Below, piece by piece: positions 30,971 through 43,545 of a stretch of 64,000 nucleotides of DNA. The notes under the pieces are model-generated. The model was not told the origin of the DNA and did no database searches. It saw only the letters and a list, made by a program, of their open reading frames with translations. Where the stretch lies: positions 1 to 64,000 of the forward strand of contig JACEEZ010020055.1 of the NCBI GenBank assembly GCA_016584305.1. The letters are read 5' to 3'. Position 1 is the stretch's first letter, and every line of letters starts with the position of its first letter. The stretch comes from Chionoecetes opilio (Eukaryota > Arthropoda > Malacostraca > Decapoda > Majidae). The position numbers and the translations under genes were made by a program.

Positions 30971-32029
30971 AAGCCCCTGTCGCCCCATTCCATAATAGAA
31001 CCACAAACGCGCCAACAATGCAATGCGCAGGGGCCTCATGGTCCTGGTTATGGGCCCATCGTGAACGCTCGTGGACGCGCTCGGCCGAGGCCACGAAAAG
31101 TTAGTGCGTGCACTAAAAAATCGGGACGCTCCCCGATGTTTTGTACCCAACGCAGCGCTATCGTAAGTCTATCGTGACGCTATCGTTATCTATGTAGCAG
31201 CTTCGTGACACTACCCTGATCGTCTTATGTCTATCGTGACGATAAGAAACCGTTACGCGCGCTGGTCATCCCTACCTTCCCCCCCTTTTCCCACCCCCTT
31301 CCGCCTTACCCCCCCTTTCTCATTCACACTCCAACCACCCTCTACTACTACCCCCTCCTCCCTCACCTCATGGTGACACCCCCTCTCGTCTCTCTACCCC
31401 CATACTCCCTCACCACGCGGTGACACCCCCCTCGTCTCCCTACCCCCCTACTCCCATCACGCGGTGACACCACCCTCCCCTACTTCCTACCCCCTATCCC
31501 TAAACACGTGAAGATGCCACCCCCCCCTTGTAACCACACATATCCCCACCAACACCACAACGCCTTCTCCATCCCCAACCTACTCCCCCCGTTTCCCCAC
31601 CAACATTCCCCTTCTTTATTACAACCCCCTCCCCCGTTTCCCCCCCTTCTCTATCACCAACACGTACCCAACCCGGGTTTCTCCCATCTTTATCTTCCTT
31701 CTCCATTACCATGGCAACATCCACCCACGTGTGAGGGCTCTTGACGCTATCGTGCTACGTTCATGGCACCGTCATGGCACAGTCGTGGTTATCGTAGCTC
31801 TATCGTGACGAAAAAATGACCGTTGATTTTCCATTCGTGATGTAGTCTTACAGCTGTCATGACTCCATCGTGACCATCTACGACCATCATGACACATACG
31901 TACAGGCAGCGTGACATAATTGTGAGGCTATCGTGGTCTGCGTTTATCGTGGTCAAATTAAACGATAGCGTCAATAATCAAATTGGTAGCGCTATCGTGG
32001 TTCGATTATGGAATGTGTGACGGGGGCTT
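30971..32029. mobile_element. TIR element rich in CTATCGTGAC motifs
   Basis: The left end AAGCCCCTGTCGCCCCATTC, with CATAATAGAACCAC, is matched in reverse complement at 31996-32029 (TTCGATTATGGAATGTGTGA, CGGGGGCTT). This gives a TIR of about 34 bp with a few mismatches. TTAA lies at the right outer edge and CTAA at the left. Subterminal regions (31040-31260 and 31740-32000) are packed with variants of CTATCGTGAC in both orientations. The middle holds a C-rich minisatellite. No transposase is seen, so this is a non-autonomous DNA element; its superfamily is unknown. Confidence 0.72.
31265..31680. repeat. C-rich minisatellite inside the TIR element
   Basis: Two to three imperfect units of the type CACGCGGTGACACC followed by CTCGTCTCCCTACCCCC (31370-31490), then less regular C-rich DNA with CACCAACA words. 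Confidence 0.75.
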
Positions 32030-33439
32030 AACCTACTGTGGCAAGACATAATGATCACCTCATAAACAGGGCGGGCACTAGTGAGGACCACTTACGTTAT
32101 TGCCGCAGGCACAATTTTAAGACAAAAATACTACTCTTTGAAAGATTCTATCTCAAAAACCCAAAAATGGTAGAAAGAGTCACAAGGTGTCATTTAAGCC
32201 GGAATATGTCATTCTTTTTATGATTGAGCCATATATATTTTGTCGTTAAATTTCGTTCTTATAGGTGAAAATAGGGCAAATTTGCTTGATTTTGCAACAT
32301 ATTTGGATGTAACTCCGAAATATATTGACCGATGTATATCATATTCATAACAACGACGCAATAGGAGTTCCCTCACAACATAGCCGAAAATCAGCCTAAT
32401 CCAAAAAACTTAAGTCACTCAAACACACTTGTGAAAGTTTGGGGATTACATGTCAATTTTCAAAGTCATAAGAGGGTAAGACTATACAAAGTCTCGAAGA
32501 TCTTTTCTTGACAGGATCTCGCTGGACTTCAATTACACATAATTTTTAATAGCATTTCCACACTTAGGAAAAAGTTTAAAAATATTTATTTAAATACCCC
32601 AATTCAGCTCCTAAGTGAGAAAAATATTCATTTTCAGAAATCATTCATAGGTACAAAGTACCCTTTTTGATATTCTCTATCTCGATAACCAATCGTTGTG
32701 GGGCGACCCCATTAGTGTTTCTTAGACCTTTAAAAATATTGCTCGGCACCTGTATGTAAATTTTTTTGACTTTTTATAACTCTAAAAATTTCAACTGATT
32801 TTAATAATATATAATCATATGACGTAATAGTATACTATCTCTTAACATATGAAAATATCAGACTGATCTGACATATAGCAAGGGTGCACGAGTCATTCAA
32901 AAACAAAAAAAAAGATTTTGACATCGATCACCCTTAATATTTGTAGGATAAATTTGATTTTTCACAAGAGTATAGATATTGTACTCATACGCCATCTGTG
33001 TGAATTTTATTACAACTGGATAAAAACTGTAAAAATCGCTAATTGTTTCCTAAAGTTTTTAATTTTTTTCCTCATCCCCACAAAAAGTTTCGTTACTACG
33101 TTCCCGACAATATAGCATCATTTCTATAGTTAATTTGGGTTTGTTTTTGTGTTTTAATTTTTTTTGCTATTAAAAAAAAATACATAAAAAAAATTCTATA
33201 AAAAAGAATTAAACCCAAAAATCTATAAAAAATATTCTATATAGTCGAGCACGAACTAATGAAAAATTTATGTGGGTGATAATGAAAAATAATTAAAAAT
33301 TGTAGAAAAAATAGTGATTTTTACTATTTTTATCCAAATTTATTAAATTTTTACAGATTGGTATTAGTACAGTACCCATCATGTACTACAAAATAAAAAG
33401 ATCGGACAAATATGAAGGGTGCTGGATCAAGTTTTTTTT
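32030..33439. other. No gene seen; AT-rich
   Basis: AT-rich sequence without coding or RNA signal. The part after about 33300 may be a strongly diverged edge of the satellite that follows. Confidence 0.45.
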
Positions 33440-34290
33440 AAATACTATAGATACAAAAAAAATCATACACATTAAAATTATAGACTTTAAAAAATAAAAA
33501 AATGGTGTGCCTTTAGTTTAAATATCAGGCAATTAGTTTACCAGATACAGGCCAAAAAGTATTATAAATCTGGCATTATATTTTACATGAAGTTTACAAA
33601 AGTGGCATTTTCCATAGAGATACAAAAAAACATTTCGATATCAAAATTATAGATCATAAAAAAAATCATAAATAGTTTTCTATACGTTTTATTGAGAGGC
33701 AAACGGTTTAACAGATACAACCAAAAATTATGATTCCTAATATGTCATAATTTCCATTATATGCCCCCAAAGGATCATTTACCTTATAGATACATAAAAA
33801 AAGATTTATATCAAAATTATAGATCATAAAAAAATCTATAAATAGTATTCTATTAGTTTTAAAATCTGCCAAACAGTTTAGCAGACACAACCCAAAAAGT
33901 ATTATTCATAAGGCATAATATTTTACATTATACCCAAAAAAGTGGCCTTTTCCTTATAGATACAGAAAAAAACACGATATTAAAATTATAGATCATAAAA
34001 AAACTCTAGAAATAGTTCTCTATAAGTTTTATAATTAGGCAAAAAGTTTACAAGATAAAATTCAAAACAATTATACCTAAAGCGTAATGTTTCACATTAA
34101 GCCCCAAAAGTGGCATTTTCTTTATAGATACAATAAACATTATTGACATTAAAAGTGTAGATCATAAAAAGATCTATAATTAGTTTTCAATACGTTTTAC
34201 AATCAGACAAATATTTTACCAGATACAACCCAAAAGCTAATATTCATAAGGTGAATATTTAAATTATACAAAAAATAGTGGCATTTCCCT
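33440..34290. repeat. 170-bp AT-rich tandem satellite, about 5 units
   Basis: The landmark AAAATTATAGATCATAAAA recurs at about 33644, 33814, 33983 and 34152, with a weaker version at 33473; spacing is 169-170 bp. Other landmarks keep the same order in each unit: TTTACCAGATACAACCCAAA, AAGTATTATTCATAAGGCA and AGTGGCATTTTCCTTATAG. Units look about 75-85% alike by eye. The nucleosome-like period and AT richness are typical of pericentromeric satellites; location on a chromosome cannot be told from this window. Confidence 0.85.
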
Positions 34291-34788
34291 CCCTCTCATA
34301 TTTCTCTAAATTTTTCTCTTTCTCTATAGTCCATTTGATATACCTTAAGCCGAAAAATTAAATCGAACGAATTTGAAAATTTTAGAAAAAAAATATATGG
34401 CCATTTTTAAGCTATTCTAACAGAACAATAAAAGTAATTCAACGATAATATACCTCTCTCATACGTAAAACTATATGCAGTCTACAGAAAACACCATTCA
34501 ATTTCATTTTCAAGGGAAAATTGAAAAAAATATAAGCCTTGATATTTCACCGCAGGCACTATTTGAATATAGAAAGTCCTATGACCGATATTTAAGTCAC
34601 TAGCACTCAAAGATGAATAAAGATTTTCAGCAGTCTGCCCTCAAACCCCCAATTAACATATGGACAAGCTTATTCTATCATATACAAGTTTTGAAAAAAT
34701 TATAGGCAACAACAACAAAAACAAATTATGCCCAAAAAAAGAATATATGAGACGTTATTTTGCGACGAATTTTCCGGGGTATGAATTA
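34291..34788. other. No gene seen
   Basis: AT-rich spacer between the satellite and the RTE element. It ends in TTTTCCGGGGTATGAATTAT, related to the minisatellite on the other side of the RTE copy. Confidence 0.5.
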
Positions 34789-35959
34789 TAATTATCAATC
34801 AATCATTGGGGGCATACGCCGGGGGGCGCGTCGCCTCGCCCACCCTACGACGCCACTCCCGGGGGTCACCACGCGCGAGTTCCCATGCAGGCTCCTTTCC
34901 CATACCAAGCAGCTCTCGACAAGAAACATCAACTTGCCCCAGCCACGAGCCTTGTGGGCGCCCCCTTGGCCTCCTCCACGCCGGATTGTCTCTTACAGAT
35001 ACAACCCGATGAGAAGGATCAGTTTCAGGGTAGCGTGCCACATGCCCATATAGCCGAAGTTGGCGCTGACGGACTATGCAGGTAATAGGCCTCGATTCAG
35101 TCTCACGGTGCAATCGCTGATTTGACACGTAATCATCCCAGTGATACCCCATGATTCTGCGAAGACACTTAGTACCAAAGGCATTGATTCGTCTCTTCAA
35201 GTCACTATTTAGTGTCCATGTCTCACAACCATAGAGTAAGACAGGGATCACAAGCGATTTGAAGATCCGGATCTTTGTTCTCCTGCACAGGTACCGACAA
35301 CGCCAAATACTCCCGCTGAGCGAGTCCATAACACCGTGGGCTATGCCAATCCGCCGTAAAACTTCTTGACGTGACCCGCCGTCATTATGGACTGCGCTAC
35401 CAAGGTATGTAAAACTTTCCAAGATCTCAATGTCCTCGCCACACGCATGAACAGGCTGTACTGCTTCATCTAGTAAGTCTCCAAACACCTGGACCTTGGT
35501 CTTGAGCCAGGAGACCTCAAGTCCCAAAGGCTTTGCCTCCTCGTGCAGCGCCTCGAGAGCCATCACCAGGACCTCCAGCGACTCAGCAAAGATTACTGCA
35601 TCATCGGCAAAAACAAGATCAGTGATCTTGGTGTTGCCGACGGATGCTCCACAATCACTTTGATCTACAACCTTGTCCAATACCCAGTCCATACAAGCGT
35701 TGAAAAGTGATGGGGCAAGGACGCACCCTTGCCTCACTCCTGTATTCACAGGAAAGAAGCCGGATACACCTGCCCCACACTTCACAGCACTCTCAGTCCC
35801 AGAATACAGACCAGTTATCAAACCAATAGTCCCTGCAGGAATCCCTCGAAGTCGCAGAAGATCCCAGAGTGACTCACGATGCACTGAGTCAAACGCCTTC
35901 TTGAGATCAACATAGGCTGCAAGCATCCCCTGTCGAAACTCACGTCGGCGTTCCACCAT
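34789..35959 (-). CDS. RTE-type LINE reverse transcriptase, 5'-truncated
   Basis: One intact 386-codon frame. RT motifs in order (residues approximate): AAYVDLKKAFDSVHRESLWD (14-33, first catalytic Asp), VNTGVRQGCVLAPSLFNACM (70-89) and TDLVFADDAVIFAESLEVLV (113-132, catalytic FADD). These are followed by LGLEVSWLKTKVQVFGD (about 144-160), LLYGCETWTL (about 223-232) and a C-terminal RRIMGYHWDDYV box. The start Met at 35959 is only where the copy is truncated; the copy at 45640-47480 has the segment upstream. The 3' end is a TGATTGAT-type short repeat, as in RTE elements. This is the only full-length open LINE RT frame here, so insertion was probably recent. Confidence 0.88.
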
Positions 35960-35964
35960 GAATT

Positions 35965-36388
35965 AGCATGATATGAATTGTCCGGTATGAATTGTCCGCG
36001 GTATGAGTTGTCCTGTCACCGATATGAACTACTGTGTATCATCTTCAGTGGCACATACACATCAGTAGTGATGCTATAATTCGTAATATTTGGCGCCTGG
36101 CGACATTATTGCAGCTGGCGACTATACTGTTATCTACGGTAGGGTTATCACTATAACTGTCCTGAGTGTCCAAGGTAAAGAAAAATTTTCCTGTGGAAAC
36201 ACTGAGGCAAAGTGTCAGTAGGCAAAGTGTCCGTAGGCAAATTGTCCGGTAGGCAAATTGTCCGGTAGGCAAATTGTCCGGTAGGCAAAATGTCCGGTAG
36301 GCAAACTGTCCGTAGGCAAACTGTCCGGTAGGCAAATTGTCCGTAGGCAAATTGTCCGTAGGCAAATTGTCCGTAGGCAAACTGTCCG
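35965..36388. repeat. 17-bp GTAGGCAAATTGTCCG minisatellite and relatives
   Basis: 36205-36388 holds about 11 units of GTAGGCAAATTGTCCG(G), with A/G and T/C variants. 35968-36015 holds related GGTATGAATTGTCCG units. 36025-36145 is the dispersed repeat also found at 3253-3375. The RTE copy sits within this array, since GTATGAATT flanks it on both sides. Confidence 0.88.
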
Positions 36389-37249
36389 CCCACGGTAGCC
36401 AATGCTTTCCTGTGTGACGTCATCTGGCGCGCGTGTGTAGCCGTGGCAGGGTAATGATCTGGTCTGGTTAATGGATTGGCACGCTACACCGGTTAAGCTC
36501 CACCTCCTTGCTTCACCGAGGAGTGAACAAAACCCTGAGGGTTTCTTCTTATATTACACCTTCATGGCCGACACCACACAATGCACAGTGTACTGTCTGA
36601 CACAGTGATCACTCCCAGACCGCTCCTAGCCATGCCGTTTCAAAGACCTCTCGGGGAGTCCCACTTTCCTCATTGCAAAATTCCTGCTCCACGCCTTCTC
36701 CTGTTCTGCTTTTTGTTGGCGTGTGAACGCCAACCACAAGCCAGGCCAACGCTTGGGCGTGTGAACGCCCAGTTTGTCAGGCACGGCTACTTTGGATTTG
36801 GCATGAGGAAACTTATCTCCATACATTTTTCAGCTGTGTATTTTTAACGTGTGTAGGTTATATTGATGTTAGATATGAGATTAAGTGCTTGGTGAGTGTG
36901 TGAGTGCATTAATAACCCGCTTTGTTATTTGCTATGCCTCAATAAATGTAAGTTAGGTTTCTGAGCGTAATGTTATTTCCCAGTTTAAGTTATGTAACCC
37001 ATGCTCAGTTTATTTGAATTTTGTGGTGAGTCGGGAAGTGTCAGTAAAATGAAGTAATTCGTGTTCTTTGAGCTATAAGTGTAACGAAGAATCAAACCTG
37101 ATTCACTCAACTATAACCACTACACCGTACCGCCTCTGTAAACGTTACTTAATTAATGAAATGTCCCGCTTTTATTATGTTTGTTCCGCTTTTTTCTGTA
37201 TGTCACTAAAATGTCCTGCGTTTTGAGATGTCAGCTCAATTACCAAATC
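36389..37249. other. No gene seen
   Basis: 36700-36770 has a direct repeat of GGCGTGTGAACGCC. An 88-codon open frame at 36581-36847 shows no family resemblance. No supported gene. Confidence 0.45.
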
Positions 37250-38165
37250 TTGAGTTTATGCAATTGATGTAATTGAAGCAAGCTCCAAAGTTGTCGGATT
37301 CAGAGGATGCTGTGAATTTTGTTTTTGAAAAACTACTATGTCACCCCATATTCGGTTTAATAAAATATATTCAAAAGCTTTAGGAAGACTGAAAGTCAAA
37401 ACTATAGGACGGTAGTTTGAAGGATTAGAGCGATTATCCTTCTTAGGAACATATTGCTTGTGAGCAAACTTCCAGTGAGAGGGATAGGTGGAAGTATACC
37501 TAGACAAAGACGGAAAAGTTTGACTAGGCAGGGCGCATGCATAAAACCACAGGTTTTGAGAAGATAGGAAGGACTCCGTCAAGACCGTAAGCATTTAGAG
37601 GATCAAGGCCCGAGAGGATATATAAAACACCATTCCGAAGAATCTTGATAACAAGCAATTTATAATAATGAAGCAATAAGACTGACATCGGCCTCGCCAC
37701 TCTTTGCTGGCTGGCCATGATTGACGCAACCTAAGCTAGCCTCGCTTGGCATCAGCAGCAGCAGATTATTATTATAGTCAGAGAGTGGATGAGAAGGGGA
37801 AATAAGTCCTTCTTCATCAGAAGTGGAATTATGAACAAAGATCTGAGCGAAGATTTCATCTATATAAAAATAAATGAGAAAGCTGTGGAGCCATCTTGGT
37901 AAAGCATAGGAGGGAAAGATGAAGAATATAATTGTTGGAGATGTTTTTGGCTAGGTGATAGAAATCACGAGAAGAGTTGGAACTAGAGAGATATTAACAT
38001 TTTCTATTGATGAAGGAGTTTGTATTAAGTTGAAGAATATCTTTGGCTTGATTACAGGGATACATATAAACGGCCAAAGCTTCAGGAGATGGATGGGTAT
38101 GGTAACGTCTGTGAGCCGTCTTTCTTTCCTGGATATCACTAGAACAAAATGAGTCAAGGGAAGGG
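37250..38165 (-). pseudogene. Jockey-type LINE, pre-RT and RT start
   Basis: Minus strand: a decayed pre-RT region (YNNNLLLLMPSEASLGCV near 37740) and LDPLNAYGLDGVLP near 37590. These are followed by TYPSHWKFAHKQYVPKKDNR and SNPSNYRPIVLTFSLPKAFE (37480-37370), the classical 'NPSNYRPIALTS.LSK.FE' start of the RT. The frame breaks after LELASITSIA at 37256, so palm motifs are absent. It may be the same LINE family as the 3' ends in the palindrome arms, but the segments do not overlap and this cannot be tested here. Confidence 0.8.
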
Positions 38166-39179
38166 TTAAGCATTCAGGTCATCATATAGAAGAAATGGTT
38201 GAAATTTTATGAAACTATAACACAATGTTGGGACTATTACAAGACTGCTTCAAACCAAAAATCAAGACATTTTGATGAAAAATGTTGTTTTCTATAATAT
38301 TTTTTTGTTTAAAACGTACATTCTTCAAGCTTTCTCTCCTCCTTTAGGTTTGCTACTAATGCTTATTTTTAAAGTTCATTTTAAAGAAGAAGTTTATTTC
38401 TACTAATTTGGATGCCGGAATTTGAATTTTTTATTAGTTTTTAAGATATATACAATTTTCGAAGTAAGTAAAAAAAAGAAAAAGAAATGTCATTTGATTT
38501 GATTAAGACATTATTTTTTCATATATCAATATTTTGGCAAGATGAATCCTTCTTTATATCATACTGATCAAAAGCAACTTCAAAAATTCAAAATTGGTTA
38601 AAAATTGACCAAGTAGTCTTATAGAAGTATTGGAAACCAGTCAAAAAGTCATTATGAGAAAACGGTCCTCAAAGATTGGCTACAAATTACTCATATAACA
38701 TTCCATTTAACAGAAATTTCTGTTCGGTAAGTTATATATCTCTTTTATTAAAGATTCCAATAAAATAAATATATCAGAAATTGACCAATAAAAAAAAAAG
38801 ATACAGCATTTTGAATGCAAGTATCCATAGCAATTCTTGTCGGTGATTTTAGCGGCGATGGGCCTTTTCATGTAATAGACCAAATATAAATAATAAAAAA
38901 CCATCATACCCTTATCAGGGCCCTACTAGAAGGCCTTGTCTTTATTCAAACTCTTCCACACTACCTCAGGGATAGTTTGAGAAACGCGTTTTTCCCCCCA
39001 GAGTTTCCCCAGTAAGCCTACTCTCTTGTGGTTGCTGTATCGTACAGCAACCACAACCATTTATTTTTTTCAGATAAAATAACAAGATATCTGAGAAAAA
39101 AATTTGGAAAACTAAATTTGTATTAGATGATATGGCAACACTCACTGACGTTTGAGCCCTTAAACGTATTAGCGTACTG
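38166..39179. other. No gene seen
   Basis: AT-rich sequence with no recognised element. A short inverted pair GTTGCTGTATCG/ATACAGCAACCAC lies near 39030-39055. Confidence 0.45.
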
Positions 39180-40145
39180 ATTATATATTTATGTGTTAAT
39201 CTATACTAAGACAGGATGTCCGAGTGTCTTGAGTGTCACCTAGCGGATGCTGAATGCTGACACCTTTTGATGAGGTTACGTTGACGAAGTATCACGCCAT
39301 GGCCCATAAGAATGACGTGGGGCAGTCAACCCGGTGTCTTGATGCAACACGTAGACACACCTCGCCCCTGGTTCCGGACTGCACGCACAAGTTGGGGTGC
39401 GTGTCATCTCAGCGCTCTGCCCAAGGATGATGACGCTTACGAGAGTGCAACAGGCCTGAGAGACATGAGCACCGGAACCTGCCACTTCCGTCCTCCCTTC
39501 CTTATATGCTGCAACTGGCCGGAGGAGAGAGACAGAACACAAGAGATCACCAGGAGACGCGTTACAGGGCGCTCCTACTCACGACACCTTTCAGAGTGTC
39601 TGTTTGTACTCCACACCCAGGAGGTGGAGAGTCCCTTGCACGAAACTAACTGTTTTTGGTTTGGTCATTAGCACTAGTTTCAGGGCCCTTATTTAACGAA
39701 CGCGTAAACCTTTATTAATGTAAAAACCCTTTCCACAAGTTTTACATATAAAACAATATATAAATTTGTAGTATATTGTTTTTACTCAAAACCTTTGGAA
39801 ATAAGAATACTTATAAATACGTAAAAACCCGCCCCGACCATTTTAACCCAAATAAATACCCCTTTTTTGGGACGTGCCTCGGGCAACAAAAGAAATTTAA
39901 ACCACCCCGTCAAGAGGGGGCGTCACCGGAAAATCCCCCCTTACGGGTTTAAAGTAAAACCAATTAACATGGAGTAAACCCCGTTATCCGTAAAAAAAAC
40001 CATACTAAGAAGGGTAACTTTAATTTGGGGCAGCGGGGATATCTAAATTTAGCGGCCCCCTTTCCCTGTAACAACCCCACAGAAAAGGGAAACATAATTG
40101 GTGATAGGGGGTGGGATATCAAATAGTTTCCCCCTTGTTACCTGT
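39180..40145 (+). repeat. About 1-kb direct repeat, copy 1
   Basis: Shares with 42560-43545 a long series of landmarks in the same order, including CTAGCGGATG, TCAACCCGGTGTCTTGATGC, AACACGTAG, GAGATCACCAGGAGACGCGT and CACGACACCTTTCAGAGTGT. The first 500 bp are clean; from about 39700 homopolymer errors accumulate. The far end (39990-40130) has two or three tandem units around GGGGCAGCGG and GATATCTAAAT. No coding frame is supported. Confidence 0.85.
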
Positions 40146-42559
40146 AAAAAAACACACAGATGGGGTTTTAACAAAAATTGGGTTTTAAAACAAAAAAAAA
40201 AAAAAGGGGTTGGAAAAGGAGATAACATTACATCACGCAGAGTGTTGCGTTAAAAGACATAAGGGTAAGTCGTAACATATAAAGAGGGACAAGGGTTTGG
40301 GTAGGGTGGAAAAATAAAATTTTTAAATAATTACGTCCCTTAAGTGAATAACGGGGCGAGACATAAAATTAATACACGTGACGAGGGGAATTTTACCATG
40401 AGAAAGTGAAAAAGTAAAAAAAGGGAAAGTTGAGGGGGGACAAGCGAGGGGAAAGGGGAGTGGAAGATTCCCTCAATCATGCTGTGAAAAAACCCGACCT
40501 CGCGGAAGCGAGTCACCCACCCCTCTTGCATTGTATCAGTCCCCTGCCCCACCCACCAAAAAATTCTTTTAATGGGACAGGGGGAAACAAGATTCTCTTC
40601 CCATTAATTGTTTGGGGGGACTACAGATTTTCAAGGGGAAAAAGAACGAGGACGAGGACGCGGGGGAAAAAGGATACAAGGGACGGGGGACAAGACGTAC
40701 AGGTTTTTATCAGGGCCCACAGAGGAGGAAAAGATTTGAATTTTTAATAAAGGGAAAAGACGAGAGGTACAACTAGCGATTTTTTTAAATTTCCAATATT
40801 TAAATTTTCAGAAAAAAACTCCTTGTCAAACCCCACCCAGGCCTAAACAGCCAGCACCCAGCGGGAACAGCCCAGCCAGACAGCCACTCCGCCACTCAGC
40901 CTTACAGCCCCCAAAGCCCCCAAACCCTTTTAGTCAGCATTTTTTCCCCTTTCTGTACCAACGCCCTGGGGGAAACCCCCCTTTGATTCGGGGCAGTAGG
41001 GAAAGGGGACTTGCCTGGGCTGACCTCACAAAATTTTAGTGATATAAAACACAAAGCTACCTTACAAGGGGACATATTTAAAAAAAAACCCCCACTGGGA
41101 TACATAAATAAATTTAGCTGGAGATATGTTTTTCCATTTTTTTTGTTAAATAGCATGTAAAAGAATTTCAAGAAATTTAATTTTTTATTTATTTTTCTAT
41201 AGATGTTTTAAATATCCCTTACGCTAAATTTCAAAATTTTTTGTAATTTTTAAATAATTTGTTAGCCCCCTTTGTTATTTAATATTTTATATATATATAT
41301 TTTATTTAAAGATTTTTTTAATATAAAATTTTAATATATATAAAATTTTAAATTTTTTTTTTTTTCCCTTTCCTTTGAATTCCCTTTAAAATGTGGGAGA
41401 TGGGAGATAATAGTTCCCTTAATTAAATTTTTATTTAAAATTTTATTGACTCTTAAAAAAAAAGTTAGAATGTGAGGTGAATTTTTGCTAGATGTATAAG
41501 TAAAACCCGATGTACCCCTAGTTTTGGAGGAAGCGGGGGAAAAGGACAGTCCCGGGGAAGAAAATTTTTTTTTGAGGTTTAAAACTCTTAAATTTGGGGG
41601 AAAAACTGAAAATCACCTTGGAATACCCCCGTTTGAAACATAAAATAACCTACTGCACCCAGATTATCTCCTCTAAAACTCAAATTTTAATTCTAACAAC
41701 CCCGGTTGCGGTAGTTTTTTTTCCCCCTCCCAAAGGGACTCTTCCTCAGGCCACTAGTGCTATTTTCCCAAGTTTATTGCCAGGAAATATTTTTGTCTAT
41801 GTAAGGATTTATAAAACAAAAAAAATTATTTTGCAGGCCCAAATTTTCTAAAAGGGACCGTGTCAAAAGAGATAAATTTCTGCCAAAGGCCCTCTTTATG
41901 CACATTTTTTTTTTAGAATCTATTTCTTGTGAAGGAAACTCCTTTTCACTTCTTTGAGAAGATTAAAAAGACATTAATCTCTGATAGCAAGAAATAAAAT
42001 TTCATGATATTTTAAAGTGAAAATTTTTATTTCAGACCGGAGTTATATTTTTATTTGCATTACAAGCCTATTTTACTCCTTTAAATTTAAAGAAAACAGG
42101 GTTAAAATATAAAAAAATAAAGAAGGAAAAAAATAAAACTGCCTTTCTATTACCCGTGCTCAAGGCCCCGCTTGTTTTCTTCCTCCACACTTCCAGTGTT
42201 TTTAAGTGAATACCGGTAGAGTTTTTGGGAAACGCACTTTTAATATTTTTCAGGGATATTAAAACATTTTAACAGACTTTGAGTTCATTTTTATTTTAAA
42301 ACTCATGTTTAATTCTGTTGTTTAAAAATTTTACCCGTTTATTTATGACCTTTTAAATGCAAGGGCCTTATAAACTTCCCCGTTTTACCAAAAATTTCTT
42401 TGTTATGTGTCATGTAAAAAACCCCACCTTTTATAATATTTGTAAAAGGGTTGGCAACCCCTGAGAATCGGTATGATACACAAAGATGTAACACCAGTTA
42501 GGTTAAATGTCTTTTTACAATGCGAGGGGCGCATTTTTATAAGGGGGAAAACGATATTA
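40146..42559. other. Corroded block between direct repeats; no gene seen
   Basis: The sequence is dominated by inflated A, T, C and G homopolymers. No retroviral or transposase motif could be found in any frame. If the flanking repeats were long terminal repeats a pol region would be expected, but none is visible. Confidence 0.5.
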
Positions 42560-43545
42560 AACGTACTTTTTATTATTTTTTATGTGTTAACAAAACTAAA
42601 ACAAATGTCCCAGTGTCTGAGTGGGCCCCCTAGCGGATGGGAATGCTGAACCTTTTTATGAGGTTAAAGTTTACGAAGTATAAAGCCATGGCCAAAAAGA
42701 ATGGGGTGGACAGTCAACCCGGTGTCTTGATGCAACACGTAGGGCCCCAAACCCCGCCCTGGTTTTCCCGGGCGCACGAAAAAGGTTTTTGTGGGTTATT
42801 CAGCGCTCGGGGCCCAAGGGGTGTGACGCTTTCGAAGTAAACAGGCTGAGGACATGAACACCGGAACCGGGAAAAACCGTCCCCCCTTCCCCATATGCTG
42901 CAATGGCCCGGGGGAGAGAGACAGAAAACAAGAGATCACCAGGAGACGCGTTACAGGGCGCTTTCCCATCACGACACCTTTCAGAGTGTCTGTTTGTACT
43001 CCACACCCAGGAGGTGTGAGAGTACCTTTTCACGAAATAAGTTTTGGGGTTGTCTATTAGACCCCTAGGGTTTATTTGGGCCCTTTCTTAACGAAACAAA
43101 CGGGGAAATTTTTAAAAGGGATAAACCTTTTACAAGTGGTTTTAAAATATATAAAAATTATATATTTGTATTTTATTTTTCTTTTCCGAATCCTTTTGGC
43201 CCCTAAGAAACTTATAAAATTTCGAAAAACCGCTCGACCACGTTAAGGGCCAAAACCCTACCCCCTTTATTTGGGGTGTTTCCTCTTGGGAAAGAAAACA
43301 AGTTACCAGCCCGGAAGAGGGCGGGCATCCGGCAATAAACCCCCTTTCAGGTTTGCAAACCCGTATCAACATGGGTGAAAGTTATTTCCCCTAAAAAAAA
43401 CCATACTAAGAAGGGAACATAATTGGGGCAGCGGTGGGGTATTTTAAATAGCTGTGAAACCCCTTTTACCCGTAACAACAAACGAAAGGGTAACAAAATT
43501 TTGGGGATTTGAAAGGGGATATCTGAATAGCTGGACCCCAGGTAA
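42560..43545 (+). repeat. About 1-kb direct repeat, copy 2 (corroded)
   Basis: Same landmarks as 39180-40145, offset by about 3.38 kb, with many one- to three-base insertions and deletions. Its right end also has the internal tandem (GGGGCAGCGG, GATATCTGAATAGCTGG). Confidence 0.85.

Noticed and set aside
36045..36423. PTDNL/QFAYG repeat protein
   Set aside because: The frame switches whenever the 17-bp unit changes length, so it is not selected as coding.
39312..39671. 119-codon protein in the direct repeat
   Set aside because: The frame is not kept in the second copy at 42.6-43.1 kb and has no recognisable domain.
39180..43545. Confident LTR retrotransposon
   Set aside because: The direct repeats are real, but no TG..CA ends, primer-binding site, polypurine tract or pol motif could be read in the corroded interior.
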